The notes beneath the pieces are model-generated. The model was not told the origin of the DNA, ran no database searches, and saw only the letters and a program-made list of their open reading frames with translations. A stretch of DNA of 64,000 nucleotides. It comes from Promethearchaeota archaeon. Its GTDB lineage: Archaea > Asgardarchaeota > Lokiarchaeia > Sigyniarchaeales > SOKP01. Numbering within the stretch: the stretch's first letter is position 1; every line of letters starts with the position of its first letter. The translations under genes were made by a program, and so were the position numbers. This document shows positions 39,914-49,987 of this stretch, piece by piece. The stretch spans positions 1 to 64,000 of the forward strand of contig RDOA01000003.1 in the NCBI GenBank assembly GCA_011364925.1, written 5' to 3'.

Positions 39914-42900
39914 TAAATAGTTTGGTAAAATCGTACGCGCACATGTTAAAAAATTCAGATAAAAAGAAAGGTAAAACTTTTTCGGCAGAATTTACTAAAA
40001 TAGACGACCAGGAGAAGAAATTTTTAAAGATTTGGAAAGTTAATCCGTCTTATAAGGACATAGAAAAAAAAGAAACTCTCCTTAAGACGGGTTCTCTAAC
40101 AATCCTTGGATTTATATTTTTTAGCTGTGCGCTATACGCAACGAGGAACCTTGTTTTATCGATTATCATTACTTCTATTATCGTGATTAGTTACGTTGTA
40201 GTATTTCATAAAAGTATTTTTAGCTTGAAACATGTTTTCGAGTTTAAATCCTTCGATCCTTTTCAAAAACTCGTATTCTGGCAACCAATATACGACAAAT
40301 CCATCTTATTTTTTACTAATCATAAAGACTTGACTACAACAGGAATGAGAATATTTCAGATCAAAGTTATCCCTGAAAACGTTCACGCAAACTTGAAACG
40401 ATTCATTAAAGGTTTGCATGCCGTAAAAGTGCCGTATTCTTATCAAATTATTCAAAAGCCTTTGCAAATTGCTAATGACACGCGTTCTGGGGCACAGATT
40501 TCTTCGTTCGAAACCTTAATCTACTTCAGCACTTTTTACTTCTTCAATGGGAGAGTAACCGAATCAAAAATGCTAAAACTCGTCGAATCATTGCGAGAGT
40601 ACACAGTATCTTTACAATCAGCTTTTGCTTCTAACTTTCACCACTTTAAAATCGCGCTTTTAACTGAGTCAGAGTTGATAGAAGTATTTAGAAATTCGGT
40701 TTTGAAACAAAATATAGGAATAGAAAACGAATCTACTAACGCCTCACATAAGCCTTATACGCATGAAAAAGTTAATTCTATTATAAAGCTTATTTATATT
40801 CTTTCGATCGTAATATCTCTTGATTTCTTTCTTTTAATTTTAAGCTTCCCTATAGGAATCCGGATATTGTTAATCGCTTTTATTATAGCAAGCTCAATTT
40901 TAATTTGGTGGCGTGAGTTGCTGTTCCAAGTTAACAAAGGAAAGCTGTTTAAATCGAAAGATATTGAAGTTCTGGCTCCCTTTTCGGGAATTCAGTTCTA
41001 TAAGTCTAGTAAAACGCCAGAAACTCTTTTTTTCAAGGCCAAGGGAAGTTTAATTGGAGGATTAAAGATGCTCAATCTTAATTTTAGTTATCCTCCTTCT
41101 TACTGTTCTCCCGATAAATTTTACGCGGCGTTAATTAGGGATAGTATGCCCTTTACAGTTACTTTTCAGTTAAGACCGTTAACCTTCAGCCAATTTGATA
41201 AAGAGGGATTTAAATACTTAAGAGATAACATAAAGAAAAAGCTGCTTTCTAAAACAGAAAAGTTCATTGACGGTAATAATTGGCTTAGCTTACGTTCGGG
41301 AATTTGGAGCACTATCGGAACGTATTCCACATGCGTAGTGTTTAATTCTCCGGATTTCACCTATGAGTTAGTGGATAAGATGGAACAAAAGCTAATTACC
41401 CAAAAAACGGTTCTATACAACACATTTAAGCAATTCTTCACTAATTTCGAAATTATTCCTCTTAGACATAATAAATTGGAGGCGGGGTTTCTGTTCGAAA
41501 ATTTGAAAAATAAGTTTTTCTTAAGAAATGGAACTCATCTAAATTACATATTATACCAAGGTATAAACTTATGTTATATAGCAGCGTTATCTGACCAATT
41601 TAAAAAGGGAGTAGAAACAAAGTTAGCAACAGAATTCAATACACCGTTACAATTAACTAACTACGTTACGGTAGGAAATACGATTAATACCGAATTCCTT
41701 GAAGGAGAAGTCCCAGCAGGATTTCTATTAAATCAACTACGAAACATACTTATCACAAATGGAACTTACTCGAATCGAGAATTACTTGCTCAAAAAATCG
41801 TAATCGAACTAGTTAAAATGGGACATAACGCGGTAATCTTCGATTTTACGGGGAACTGGTCTAAAGTTATGAATTGGTTTAGAGGAACTCGATATGAAGA
41901 TCAATTCATATACCATAAATTAGGCAAAACATTTGTGATCAATCCTCTTCGTTCTGGGATTCCTTACGATACTGATAATCCAGGATTTTTAGATTACATG
42001 CTCGATGTATACGCTATGTGCTTTAAAAAAGATGAAAAAACTATAGAAACTTTTAGGAACACCATCTTACGCAACCCAGATATCGATGTCTCCACACTCG
42101 TTTTGGATTTAACTACTATGCGTGAATGGGATAAGTCTGCTGTAACTGACACGTTGCTTTCTTTTTTTAAAGAATTTACGCCACACGATTCGAATTTTAT
42201 TCCCCAGCAACAAGTTGATACTCAGGATAATACTTTTGCTTACGAATTTATCACTAATGATAAAACGGTAATAATTGACCTTTCAGATTTAAACGATTAC
42301 GATAAACAATGCTATTTCTCTTTTGTAGCAATTTCTAAATTCATTCACTATTTAAAAACTGGAAAATCCTTTAATCCCAAATTTATAGTGATGCCGCACA
42401 TTGACATCATCTTCGATGGATTTTTCCTTGAAAGTAAAATTCAGTACGGTAAAATTGATAAGTTTTTCAGACCACTACTTGAAAACAATTTTGGGACTAT
42501 ATTCTCTGCGTCTCAGATTAGGTATCTTCATACCAATGTGTTTAACTTCTTAGTTAATATTGTGGCATTTCGGGCAACCGATAATCGAGACATCGCAGTA
42601 TTTAACGGTCAGATGAACTTAGAGAGCCTTCATGGAGTAGGGTACTACAGCACTAGTAGAAACGAAGGATATCAAGCGAGGTACATTGGGAACATGAAAC
42701 AAGACGAAGCCGTAGTTAAAAGAGATGATATTTATCAATCTTTTCCTGTTAAGTTTGATTTAGACGACATTCGAAATATGGAGCCGCTATCCTGGCAAGA
42801 AATCGTAAGTTATATGAAAAATCAAGGCTACGATCTTGAGAATACTGAACGAAAAGTCATGAAGAGGGCTCAGACAACGCTATTTGAATCCGATTTCGCG

Positions 42901-43686
42901 GGTTACAGCAACTTAGTTGACGGTATTATTAAATTTTTAAACAACCTCCAAGCAGTAGATAAAGTGGGAAATATGTACAGAAAGAAAATAAGGGAAGAGC
43001 TCCAAAAGGTATTACACCCTTACATTTTAAAAATAACTCGAGAGAAAAAAAGAGAAAAAGATATTGTTGATAGAGTGTTCGCTATTTTAATTAGACAGCA
43101 ATACTTAATAGAGAGCCATCCCAAAAGAGCGAGCGGTTCAGAATCGATGCAAACATCGTTCGCGGTCGGTCCACGATATCAAAAAGTTTTAAAAGATTAC
43201 TACGAATCCCGGGACAGCTCAATCATCAGTTACGAACCAATAGATCTCGAATCCGATATAACACCTCAAACAGAGCGTACGAATACTACTAATTTAAAAA
43301 ACGCGTTAACAGAACACTTTGCACCTATTCTATATTACGAATTTTTCAATATTCATAAATTCATCGCTCAGCAAAAATACGAAAAAGCTTTGAAAATAGC
43401 AAAAACGCTTCTGAGAAGATATCTTTACGAAGTTTACAATAGCTATTATAGCGTTGATTACACAATAACGAGCGCAGACATAAATAAATTTATAACTCTT
43501 ATGACCACTACAGAGAATTTTCCATTTACAGAAAAGGAGTTAAGCACATTCTTGTCTATGTGTGATGAAATTACTCCGGACGAAAAGAACCTAAAGCAAC
43601 AGAGTAAAAACTTATTCAACTCTTATTCAAAACTTTTCAACAAGTTCAAATCCTACTTAGAAGGAGAGGTGGAAGTAGTATCGTAG
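39910..43686 (+). CDS. Membrane HerA/VirB4-like protein with degenerate P-loop, cluster gene 3
   Basis: TM pairs in N-terminal half; EVPAGFLLNQLRNILITNGTYSNRELLAQKIVIELVKMGHNAVIFDFTGNW mirrors HerA/VirB4 Walker A-to-strand layout without GxxxxGKS/T; GTG start overlapping gene 2. Confidence 0.7.
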   Translation: MINSLVKSYAHMLKNSDKKKGKTFSAEFTKIDDQEKKFLKIWKVNPSYKDIEKKETLLKTGSLTILGFIFFSCALYATRNLVLSIIITSIIVISYVVVFHKSIFSLKHVFEFKSFDPFQKLVFWQPIYDKSILFFTNHKDLTTTGMRIFQIKVIPENVHANLKRFIKGLHAVKVPYSYQIIQKPLQIANDTRSGAQISSFETLIYFSTFYFFNGRVTESKMLKLVESLREYTVSLQSAFASNFHHFKIALLTESELIEVFRNSVLKQNIGIENESTNASHKPYTHEKVNSIIKLIYILSIVISLDFFLLILSFPIGIRILLIAFIIASSILIWWRELLFQVNKGKLFKSKDIEVLAPFSGIQFYKSSKTPETLFFKAKGSLIGGLKMLNLNFSYPPSYCSPDKFYAALIRDSMPFTVTFQLRPLTFSQFDKEGFKYLRDNIKKKLLSKTEKFIDGNNWLSLRSGIWSTIGTYSTCVVFNSPDFTYELVDKMEQKLITQKTVLYNTFKQFFTNFEIIPLRHNKLEAGFLFENLKNKFFLRNGTHLNYILYQGINLCYIAALSDQFKKGVETKLATEFNTPLQLTNYVTVGNTINTEFLEGEVPAGFLLNQLRNILITNGTYSNRELLAQKIVIELVKMGHNAVIFDFTGNWSKVMNWFRGTRYEDQFIYHKLGKTFVINPLRSGIPYDTDNPGFLDYMLDVYAMCFKKDEKTIETFRNTILRNPDIDVSTLVLDLTTMREWDKSAVTDTLLSFFKEFTPHDSNFIPQQQVDTQDNTFAYEFITNDKTVIIDLSDLNDYDKQCYFSFVAISKFIHYLKTGKSFNPKFIVMPHIDIIFDGFFLESKIQYGKIDKFFRPLLENNFGTIFSASQIRYLHTNVFNFLVNIVAFRATDNRDIAVFNGQMNLESLHGVGYYSTSRNEGYQARYIGNMKQDEAVVKRDDIYQSFPVKFDLDDIRNMEPLSWQEIVSYMKNQGYDLENTERKVMKRAQTTLFESDFAGYSNLVDGIIKFLNNLQAVDKVGNMYRKKIREELQKVLHPYILKITREKKREKDIVDRVFAILIRQQYLIESHPKRASGSESMQTSFAVGPRYQKVLKDYYESRDSSIISYEPIDLESDITPQTERTNTTNLKNALTEHFAPILYYEFFNIHKFIAQQKYEKALKIAKTLLRRYLYEVYNSYYSVDYTITSADINKFITLMTTTENFPFTEKELSTFLSMCDEITPDEKNLKQQSKNLFNSYSKLFNKFKSYLEGEVEVVS

Positions 43687-44072
43687 TCCAAGACCAGAAA
43701 AGAAGAACCTACGAGCAAATCATAGAAAAAATTGTGTTCGACGAAGATGAATTAAACAAACTTAAAGATAAAATTCGGGATTTAGTCGAGGGTAAGATTC
43801 AAGCTAAGCAGCTTAAACAAAATTTGTTGCAATCAAGAGATCGTATAGTCAAAGATTTATCGAAATTTTTAATTTTTTGCATCGAACGTGTGGAAAGTAA
43901 CAATCAAAATCGAAACCTTGAAAAAAACTCGGCTTCTAATAAACCAGATTTGGAATTTGAACGATTACGTAAAGATATAGCAGAAAAAAATGAGTTTTTA
44001 GAAATCGTTGCTAAAAAAGTTGATAATCTTGTGTCTAAAGTTAAGGTCGCTAATAAATCTGAAATTTCATGA
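43680..44072 (+). CDS. Coiled-coil protein, cluster gene 4
   Basis: Track start GTG 43734; frame open upstream to 43680 (IVVQDQKRRTYEQIIEKIVFDEDELNKLKDKIRD) overlapping gene 3 stop. Confidence 0.55.
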   Translation: MVVQDQKRRTYEQIIEKIVFDEDELNKLKDKIRDLVEGKIQAKQLKQNLLQSRDRIVKDLSKFLIFCIERVESNNQNRNLEKNSASNKPDLEFERLRKDIAEKNEFLEIVAKKVDNLVSKVKVANKSEIS

Positions 44073-44105
44073 CCTATAAGATTAAAAAAAAGTGAAAAAA
44101 CGCTT

Positions 44106-44975
44106 TTAATATTCTAGATTTGATAAAAACGCTTCCCGTATTTCCATGTTTATGTAATCATACCCTTTCAGGTGCGGTGCTAAGTTCTTTGGTTTTATTC
44201 CTAAAATACCAGAAAAGATTATGTCAACAGAGAGTAAGTCAGAAGTTATTCTCACAAAAGGTGTGAAAGATCGAGCTCCGATATTTCCTGACATCATCTC
44301 TTCAAAAATTCCGGGTTCGCGGTCGTATTTTTCTCTAACTCCTGGTATCGTAAAAACTTTTGGCAACAACGCCTGGTAAGTTGCGAGGTTAATCTCGCTT
44401 TTCAGGTTAGTGAGTTCATAATAATCGAATTCTTTAGTGTCTAAACCGTAGCAAGTTTCGTAATCGACGCTTTCAGGAGTAAACCACCAAGTAAACAAGA
44501 ATGGGATCCCCCAAGACTCGATCATCGGAATCCCATGCTTACGACTTTCCCTAGCAATAAAAATCGAAGTTGCAGGATCGTCTAAAGTTAATGCTACAAC
44601 CTTTACATCTTTAAGGACAGAATCTATGTTATTCTGTGTAATTTTAGAGAGCTTTTTTATACTTACTTCGGGATCGATTTTATGTAAAAACGATTCTAAT
44701 ACATCAATTTTCCTTTTACCTATATCTTCAGTAGTACATATCTGTCGATTCAGGTTAGACTCATCAAACACATCAGAATCGCATATCACTAAGTTTTGGC
44801 AACCAGCTCTTATCAGATTCTCGGATAATGGCCCACCTAACCCACCTACTCCAAGAACTGCTACGCGCGATGTCCGAATAGTTTCTTGCTCTTGGAAGGT
44901 AATCGGACCTATATTTCGATTTATATGTTCCCAATAAGGATCCGACCAAGACTGTAATTTTTGATTAGCAAACAT
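44106..44975 (-). CDS. ThiF/MoeB/E1-like adenylyltransferase
   Basis: VAVLGVGGLGGPLSENLIRAGCQNLVICDSDVFDESNLNRQ ... DIGKRKIDVL. Confidence 0.85.
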   Translation of the reverse strand: MFANQKLQSWSDPYWEHINRNIGPITFQEQETIRTSRVAVLGVGGLGGPLSENLIRAGCQNLVICDSDVFDESNLNRQICTTEDIGKRKIDVLESFLHKIDPEVSIKKLSKITQNNIDSVLKDVKVVALTLDDPATSIFIARESRKHGIPMIESWGIPFLFTWWFTPESVDYETCYGLDTKEFDYYELTNLKSEINLATYQALLPKVFTIPGVREKYDREPGIFEEMMSGNIGARSFTPFVRITSDLLSVDIIFSGILGIKPKNLAPHLKGYDYINMEIREAFLSNLEY

Positions 44976-45131
44976 AATTTCACCTTATCTTTATTTTTTT
45001 GATTTTATGACCTATAAAATTATGAGGACTATATAAAAAAAAATCCAGAGGCTGTTTTAGTCTCTTTTTGTTATTTATATATTCTCATTGGGTGGGTTAA
45101 GTAATCAATAACAGCAGTTACCATTTAAAAA

Positions 45132-46367
45132 ATGATCACTCAAGAAGTTGTATCCTGCCCTATAATCCCCTATAAGAAGTTAAATCCCGGTTCCGTAGAC
45201 GAATTTTTAGGCATATTTGAGGATGTGTTAAACTTAGACCTAGAACGCGGTATGGAATTAGACTTCGTGATCGACAGTAAATTAGGTAATAATAAAATTA
45301 GTCCGACTCTCGTGCTTGCCAAACCTTGCGATGCAGAAGATATTGCCAATATTTGTAAAGAAGTGTACGAATGCTCGTATCCCTATAAAGAGATTGAGGA
45401 CAAGCATAGTGTCAAAAAAATGATTGAAAGTCCCGAACATCATTTTATCCTCTTTAAAATAGGTGATGATATAGCCGGATGCTTCAGATGTGCGTTAGAT
45501 TTCGAGCATAAAAAGGGGTATACCGGTGGGTTCATGGTCAGAAAGGAATATCAGAAGTCCCTTGATGTTACCAAAGCAATTATAGGTTCGTATGCTTGGA
45601 TGTGGAGCACCTATCGAAAGGAAATTCTGATGTGGTATTGCGAGAATCGGACAGCACACGCAGCTTCCCAGTATATTACTTCCGTTTGCGGTATCAATAC
45701 TGTCGCGTTTTTTCCAAACAAAGATGTCTTTTACAATCGAGTAGAATCCGATGTTATGGGTGTCATTTATCAAGAAAAAGCTTTAATCGAACAGAGAGAG
45801 CGTCAAACTCCTAGCCTAATTAGGAGCGCCCTCGATAGTTTTTTACATTGCGATAACCTATATGGATTGGGAGGGTTCAAGTTAGTTTCTCCTGATCTTA
45901 TGATTGATTACGCGAAGGTTTCGGAACTACAAAAAAGGTTTCGAAAGGATGTGATCGCAGATAAATACGGCTACAAATATTATCAATTTTTTTTAAGTGG
46001 AACAAAATCATATTTTACATTTTTACACACGCCTAACATTCAGAATATAGAGAAAACTAAGTATTACGTTAATTCCTTGGAAGAATTATATGTATATTTA
46101 GAAGAGTTATTGAAGTGTATAAAAGAAAACGCTATTAGATATAGCGAAGTGTTTGTTTCTGCTTTCTGTCCAGAGCACCAACAATTGTTTTATGAGTTTG
46201 GATTTAGAGCGAGAGGATATGTGCCATGTTGGGCTTACAATAAATCAGAAAATGTGTTTGAGGATTATGTCGTTTTTAACTATTTCGAAGGAGAAGTGTC
46301 TCAAGCTGAGCTTCTACCGATAGGCCAAGAGCTATTCGATATTTTAAATCTACAAATTAATGTTTAA
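45132..46367 (+). CDS. GNAT-like acetyltransferase
   Basis: GDDIAGCFRCALDFEHKKGYTGGFMVRKEYQKSLDVTKAI layout of a GNAT fold. Confidence 0.6.
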   Translation: MITQEVVSCPIIPYKKLNPGSVDEFLGIFEDVLNLDLERGMELDFVIDSKLGNNKISPTLVLAKPCDAEDIANICKEVYECSYPYKEIEDKHSVKKMIESPEHHFILFKIGDDIAGCFRCALDFEHKKGYTGGFMVRKEYQKSLDVTKAIIGSYAWMWSTYRKEILMWYCENRTAHAASQYITSVCGINTVAFFPNKDVFYNRVESDVMGVIYQEKALIEQRERQTPSLIRSALDSFLHCDNLYGLGGFKLVSPDLMIDYAKVSELQKRFRKDVIADKYGYKYYQFFLSGTKSYFTFLHTPNIQNIEKTKYYVNSLEELYVYLEELLKCIKENAIRYSEVFVSAFCPEHQQLFYEFGFRARGYVPCWAYNKSENVFEDYVVFNYFEGEVSQAELLPIGQELFDILNLQINV

Positions 46368-46411
46368 TTGAATTACCAACTTTTAAATAACGAATTTTGT
46401 TATTAAAGTTT

Positions 46412-46996
46412 ATGAATAAATTTCCAAGAGATAAATACGAAATTATAGATCTAATTTTTACATTCCTTTTTGCTATAAGTTTTACCTTAACAGCTCTCCT
46501 CCTTTTAGATAATTTGATAGTTTCTATAATTTATATCATTTTAGTTGGTCTTTTTTCGCTTGTAACCATATTTTTGTGGTTTGTACAGAATCCATTTAAT
46601 ATGTATTTAGTCAGAACATTTGCCTTTACCAACTTTTTATTCACATTTATAGCGATTATTGCTTACGTTTTACCACCAATTGAAGATGTAGTAAATCCAT
46701 ATATCTCAATTATTATGATATTGCTGCTTATCCCTTCAATTTTCTATCTCGCAATTACAACTAGGTTTGTAGCAACTTCAACCCTTAAGTATAAAAGAAC
46801 AGGGGCAGCGCTAGCTTTTATGGGAAGAATTAAAAATGTCGAGCAAGCTTTATATGGAGATACAGTAGAGAATAAAATAAGACGAGAAGAAGCAATGGCT
46901 AAAATCAAGAAAGCATACAACCAAAAAATCGTAATAGTGTTATGCATCGTTTTTGCTTTATGTAGTATTTCTGCACTAATTTTTGGATTTTATTAG
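46412..46996 (+). CDS. Membrane protein, tandem paralog A
   Basis: MNKFPRDKYEIIDLIFTFLF... aligned with 47075 gene; start 46412 set by that alignment. Confidence 0.65.
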   Translation: MNKFPRDKYEIIDLIFTFLFAISFTLTALLLLDNLIVSIIYIILVGLFSLVTIFLWFVQNPFNMYLVRTFAFTNFLFTFIAIIAYVLPPIEDVVNPYISIIMILLLIPSIFYLAITTRFVATSTLKYKRTGAALAFMGRIKNVEQALYGDTVENKIRREEAMAKIKKAYNQKIVIVLCIVFALCSISALIFGFY

Positions 46997-47074
46997 GTTT
47001 GTAAATTGAGTAAATGAAATTTATATCTAATCTATATACGAATATTTATATGCCGAATTGTATCAGTATAGTGT

Positions 47075-47659
47075 ATGAACGATCTTCCTAGAAAGAAATC
47101 CGAAATTCTGGATTTAACATTTACAATTCTTTTCACAATAAGTATGGTGTTAAACGTTTTATTTCTTCGTTTGAATTTAATAATATCTACAACATCTGTC
47201 ATTATATTCTTTCTCTTATCCGCTCGGGTTATACTTTATTGGATAGCAAGGAATCCTTTTAAAACATTATTAATTAGATCGTTTGCTTATACTAATTTCT
47301 TGTTTAGTATTGTAGCACTCATAACTTTAACGAGGCCTTCTTTTTCCGATACTCCAGACTATTTTCCATTTGGTATTGTATTTCTCCTCTTTTTACCATC
47401 TGGGATTTATACCTTACTTGCGATTTTCTCTCATAGAAGCTCAAGCCCCTTGGATAAAATTGCAGGGGCTGAGTTAGCTTTTTATGGGAAAATTAAAAAT
47501 ATTGAAATCGCTTTGTTTGGAGATAGCTTAGAGGTTGAAAAGAAGAGAAAAGAAGCAATTACTCAATTGAAAACAGTCTACAGGTATAAATTGATTGTAA
47601 TATTAAGTGTTCTATTTCCGATAATCAGTTTTATAGCTCTTATCATTGGATTTTTGTAA
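47075..47659 (+). CDS. Membrane protein, tandem paralog B
   Basis: MNDLPRKKSEILDLTFTILF...GKIKNIEIALFGDSLEVEKKRKEAI; paralog of 46412 gene, both 194 aa. Confidence 0.65.
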   Translation: MNDLPRKKSEILDLTFTILFTISMVLNVLFLRLNLIISTTSVIIFFLLSARVILYWIARNPFKTLLIRSFAYTNFLFSIVALITLTRPSFSDTPDYFPFGIVFLLFLPSGIYTLLAIFSHRSSSPLDKIAGAELAFYGKIKNIEIALFGDSLEVEKKRKEAITQLKTVYRYKLIVILSVLFPIISFIALIIGFL

Positions 47660-47713
47660 TGGAATTTAGCCTTCAAATTTTGATTTTTTCCTTTATATAC
47701 ATACCTTGGAGAA

Positions 47714-48916
47714 TTGGTTATAGAACTAAAAAAATGTGATTATAGAGTGGAAATTAGTTTAAAAAAACCAGTTCACCAGGAAGTTGTAGTTTTTAACACA
47801 CGCAAGATCGCTGAGATTCAATTAGTGTTGACAGAAATTTTATACGTACCTAACGAAAAATTAAAACTTGTAGTCGTTTTAGAATTACTTGATTATTTAA
47901 AAGACAAGTTTTCAAAGCCAAACTATAAAATCGAATTCGTTTACACAAAAGAAGGAAATGTCATCACGGGTTTTGTAGTGTGTCAAATAGATACAGATTA
48001 CAGAAGTTACGGCATGAAATGTCCGAGTTTTGGGTGGCTTCACGCTAAGGATTTTCGCTCCTGTGAACTACTAATGAACGAGTGCGAAGATTTTGTAAGG
48101 AGGAATAAATTTCGAAAAATTCGAGGTCCAATCAATTTTCCAAAAAAAATAGGGGGAATTGGATTTCAAACTGAAGGTTTTGAGGCTCCTATGCTTAGTG
48201 GAGTCGCGTTCAACGAGCCAAGTTCGAGAATCTTGGAGTACTTAGAGGAGTTGGGTTATAAAAAGGACTCAAAATATAGCTGTGTGGAAGTAATCCAAAC
48301 GAATTGGAAGAAGGGGTACGCACTAGATAAGAATCTAATAATGCGATTTCTGCCTTTGAATGAAATCAGAAAATTACGCTCTGAAATATTATCTCTTGCT
48401 CAACATTCCTTTCACTCGGTTTTAGCAGATGCTCTAGGAGGTCACTCTCGTTTCGAAGAGTTCATGGATTCGTATAAGCATCTTTATGGAGAAGGGGCTG
48501 AAATTAAAAAAGAATTGGATCAAAGCTCTTATTCGTCAATACCTGAGTTCATCGAGATGTGGGAATCAATAGATTTCAATAGTATCGTTCCTTGTTGTGA
48601 TATGGCTTTCGATCGAACCACGGGTGAACTTGTGGGAATAATAATGGCCTTTCCCAACTTATTCCAGTTATGGAGTAGGGAACCACTCACCCAATTAAAT
48701 ATCGATACGGTGATTATCAAAAAAGAGTACGCGGGACGCGGTATATTTTCTTCTCTGGGCAATGTAGGGCAATTAACATGTAAATTATACGGTCTTGATT
48801 ACCTTGAAGGTACAACCATTTGGGCAAACAACGATCGCGCCGTAAAAACCATTTTTCCTCATTGTAAACCAGTTAGAACGCATTATGTTGTTCAGAAGCG
48901 GATTTTAAGAAAATAA
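47714..48916 (+). CDS. GNAT/N-acyltransferase-superfamily protein
   Basis: RGPINFPKKIGGIGFQTEGFEAPMLSGVAFNEPSSRILEYLEELGYKK motif and C-terminal NRTTGELVG-like/KKEYAGRGIFSSL acetyl-CoA loop. Confidence 0.65.
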   Translation: MVIELKKCDYRVEISLKKPVHQEVVVFNTRKIAEIQLVLTEILYVPNEKLKLVVVLELLDYLKDKFSKPNYKIEFVYTKEGNVITGFVVCQIDTDYRSYGMKCPSFGWLHAKDFRSCELLMNECEDFVRRNKFRKIRGPINFPKKIGGIGFQTEGFEAPMLSGVAFNEPSSRILEYLEELGYKKDSKYSCVEVIQTNWKKGYALDKNLIMRFLPLNEIRKLRSEILSLAQHSFHSVLADALGGHSRFEEFMDSYKHLYGEGAEIKKELDQSSYSSIPEFIEMWESIDFNSIVPCCDMAFDRTTGELVGIIMAFPNLFQLWSREPLTQLNIDTVIIKKEYAGRGIFSSLGNVGQLTCKLYGLDYLEGTTIWANNDRAVKTIFPHCKPVRTHYVVQKRILRK

Positions 48917-49032
48917 TTTTTCCTTTTTTTATTTTTACTGGGCTGTAAAGTCGATTTTTGCTATACTTTTTATATTTATTCACTATTATTAATGTAAATA
49001 TTATTTTTTCGATAAAATAAGGATGATTTGAT

Positions 49033-49497
49033 ATGGAGAAATTTAATTTAGAACTTATTAAAAAATACTTCTGGCTGATAAATTTAGTCACAGGGTTATT
49101 GGGAGTTGTTTCGGCGTTCATTCCATCTTGGGGTGGTACAGAGGGAGCAAATCTGATAAGTGTGTGGTACTGGGGATTTTATTACTTGGAAGGATTTCAT
49201 GATCTTGAGGAGCCGGCAATAACAGCTACTGGAGTAGTAGTAGCAATTATGTTATTGGTAGGAGCAGCCTTAATCCTCTATTCCGCAATATCGGCTAAAA
49301 GAAAGGAAGAACCTAAAAAATTATTTACCTTAATAGGCGGAATCCTCTATCTTGTAGCACCAAGTTTGTTTATGATTACCATGGCAGGTCTTATGGATAC
49401 CTTTTGGGTCGAATACTTTGCTAGTGTTGGTTTGATTTTTCCCTATATTGCCGGTGTGATCACAATATTTAGTTGGTTTTCGCTAAGACGGAATTAA
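49033..49497 (+). CDS. 4-TM membrane protein of unknown function
   Basis: 154-aa ORF, 4 hydrophobic segments. Confidence 0.6.
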   Translation: MEKFNLELIKKYFWLINLVTGLLGVVSAFIPSWGGTEGANLISVWYWGFYYLEGFHDLEEPAITATGVVVAIMLLVGAALILYSAISAKRKEEPKKLFTLIGGILYLVAPSLFMITMAGLMDTFWVEYFASVGLIFPYIAGVITIFSWFSLRRN

Positions 49498-49521
49498 TTT
49501 CGAAATTAATTCTTTTTTTTT
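49491..49521 (+). terminator. Putative intrinsic-like terminator: 22-bp perfect palindrome followed by T-rich tract
   Basis: GAATTAATTTCGAAATTAATTC then TTTTTTTTTT, overlapping stop codon of 49033 gene. Confidence 0.5.
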
Positions 49522-49634
49522 TGTTTACACATCCGCTTTCTACAAACTTGTAAAACCTTAAATATCTCCGAATAACTTTAATAATTACTAGAAAATCTAA
49601 TCGTAAAAATTAAAAAAACAAAGAGGAAATAATC

Positions 49635-49958
49635 ATGCCATATATTATTGTATATATTACGTACCCTTCTGATATAAATGATGAGGTAAGGGATAAGTTT
49701 TTTGAGGTAGTAAAAGAATTTCCTTTCGAAAAGGAGCTTGGAAAAGAGACGATTCAAGTCGCTTCAAATACTAATGCTCACGGTGTAGAAGTAGTAAGCG
49801 TTGTGGATGTAAAACAAGGGAAATTAGAAGAAGCCTGGAAATGGGCTCGTAATAGAATGAGACCCTTCCAGAGTATTAAGGGTTTAGAGTACGATCTGAG
49901 GCTCTGGAACACGCTAGCTGAAGCTTTAGAAGGAACTGGGCGTTCTCCCCCAGAGTAA
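49635..49958 (+). CDS. Conserved-looking small soluble protein, unknown function
   Basis: 107-aa ORF with upstream gaggaaat RBS. Confidence 0.6.
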   Translation: MPYIIVYITYPSDINDEVRDKFFEVVKEFPFEKELGKETIQVASNTNAHGVEVVSVVDVKQGKLEEAWKWARNRMRPFQSIKGLEYDLRLWNTLAEALEGTGRSPPE

Positions 49959-49987
49959 ACTATCCAAAATTATTTTTAACTTTTTTT

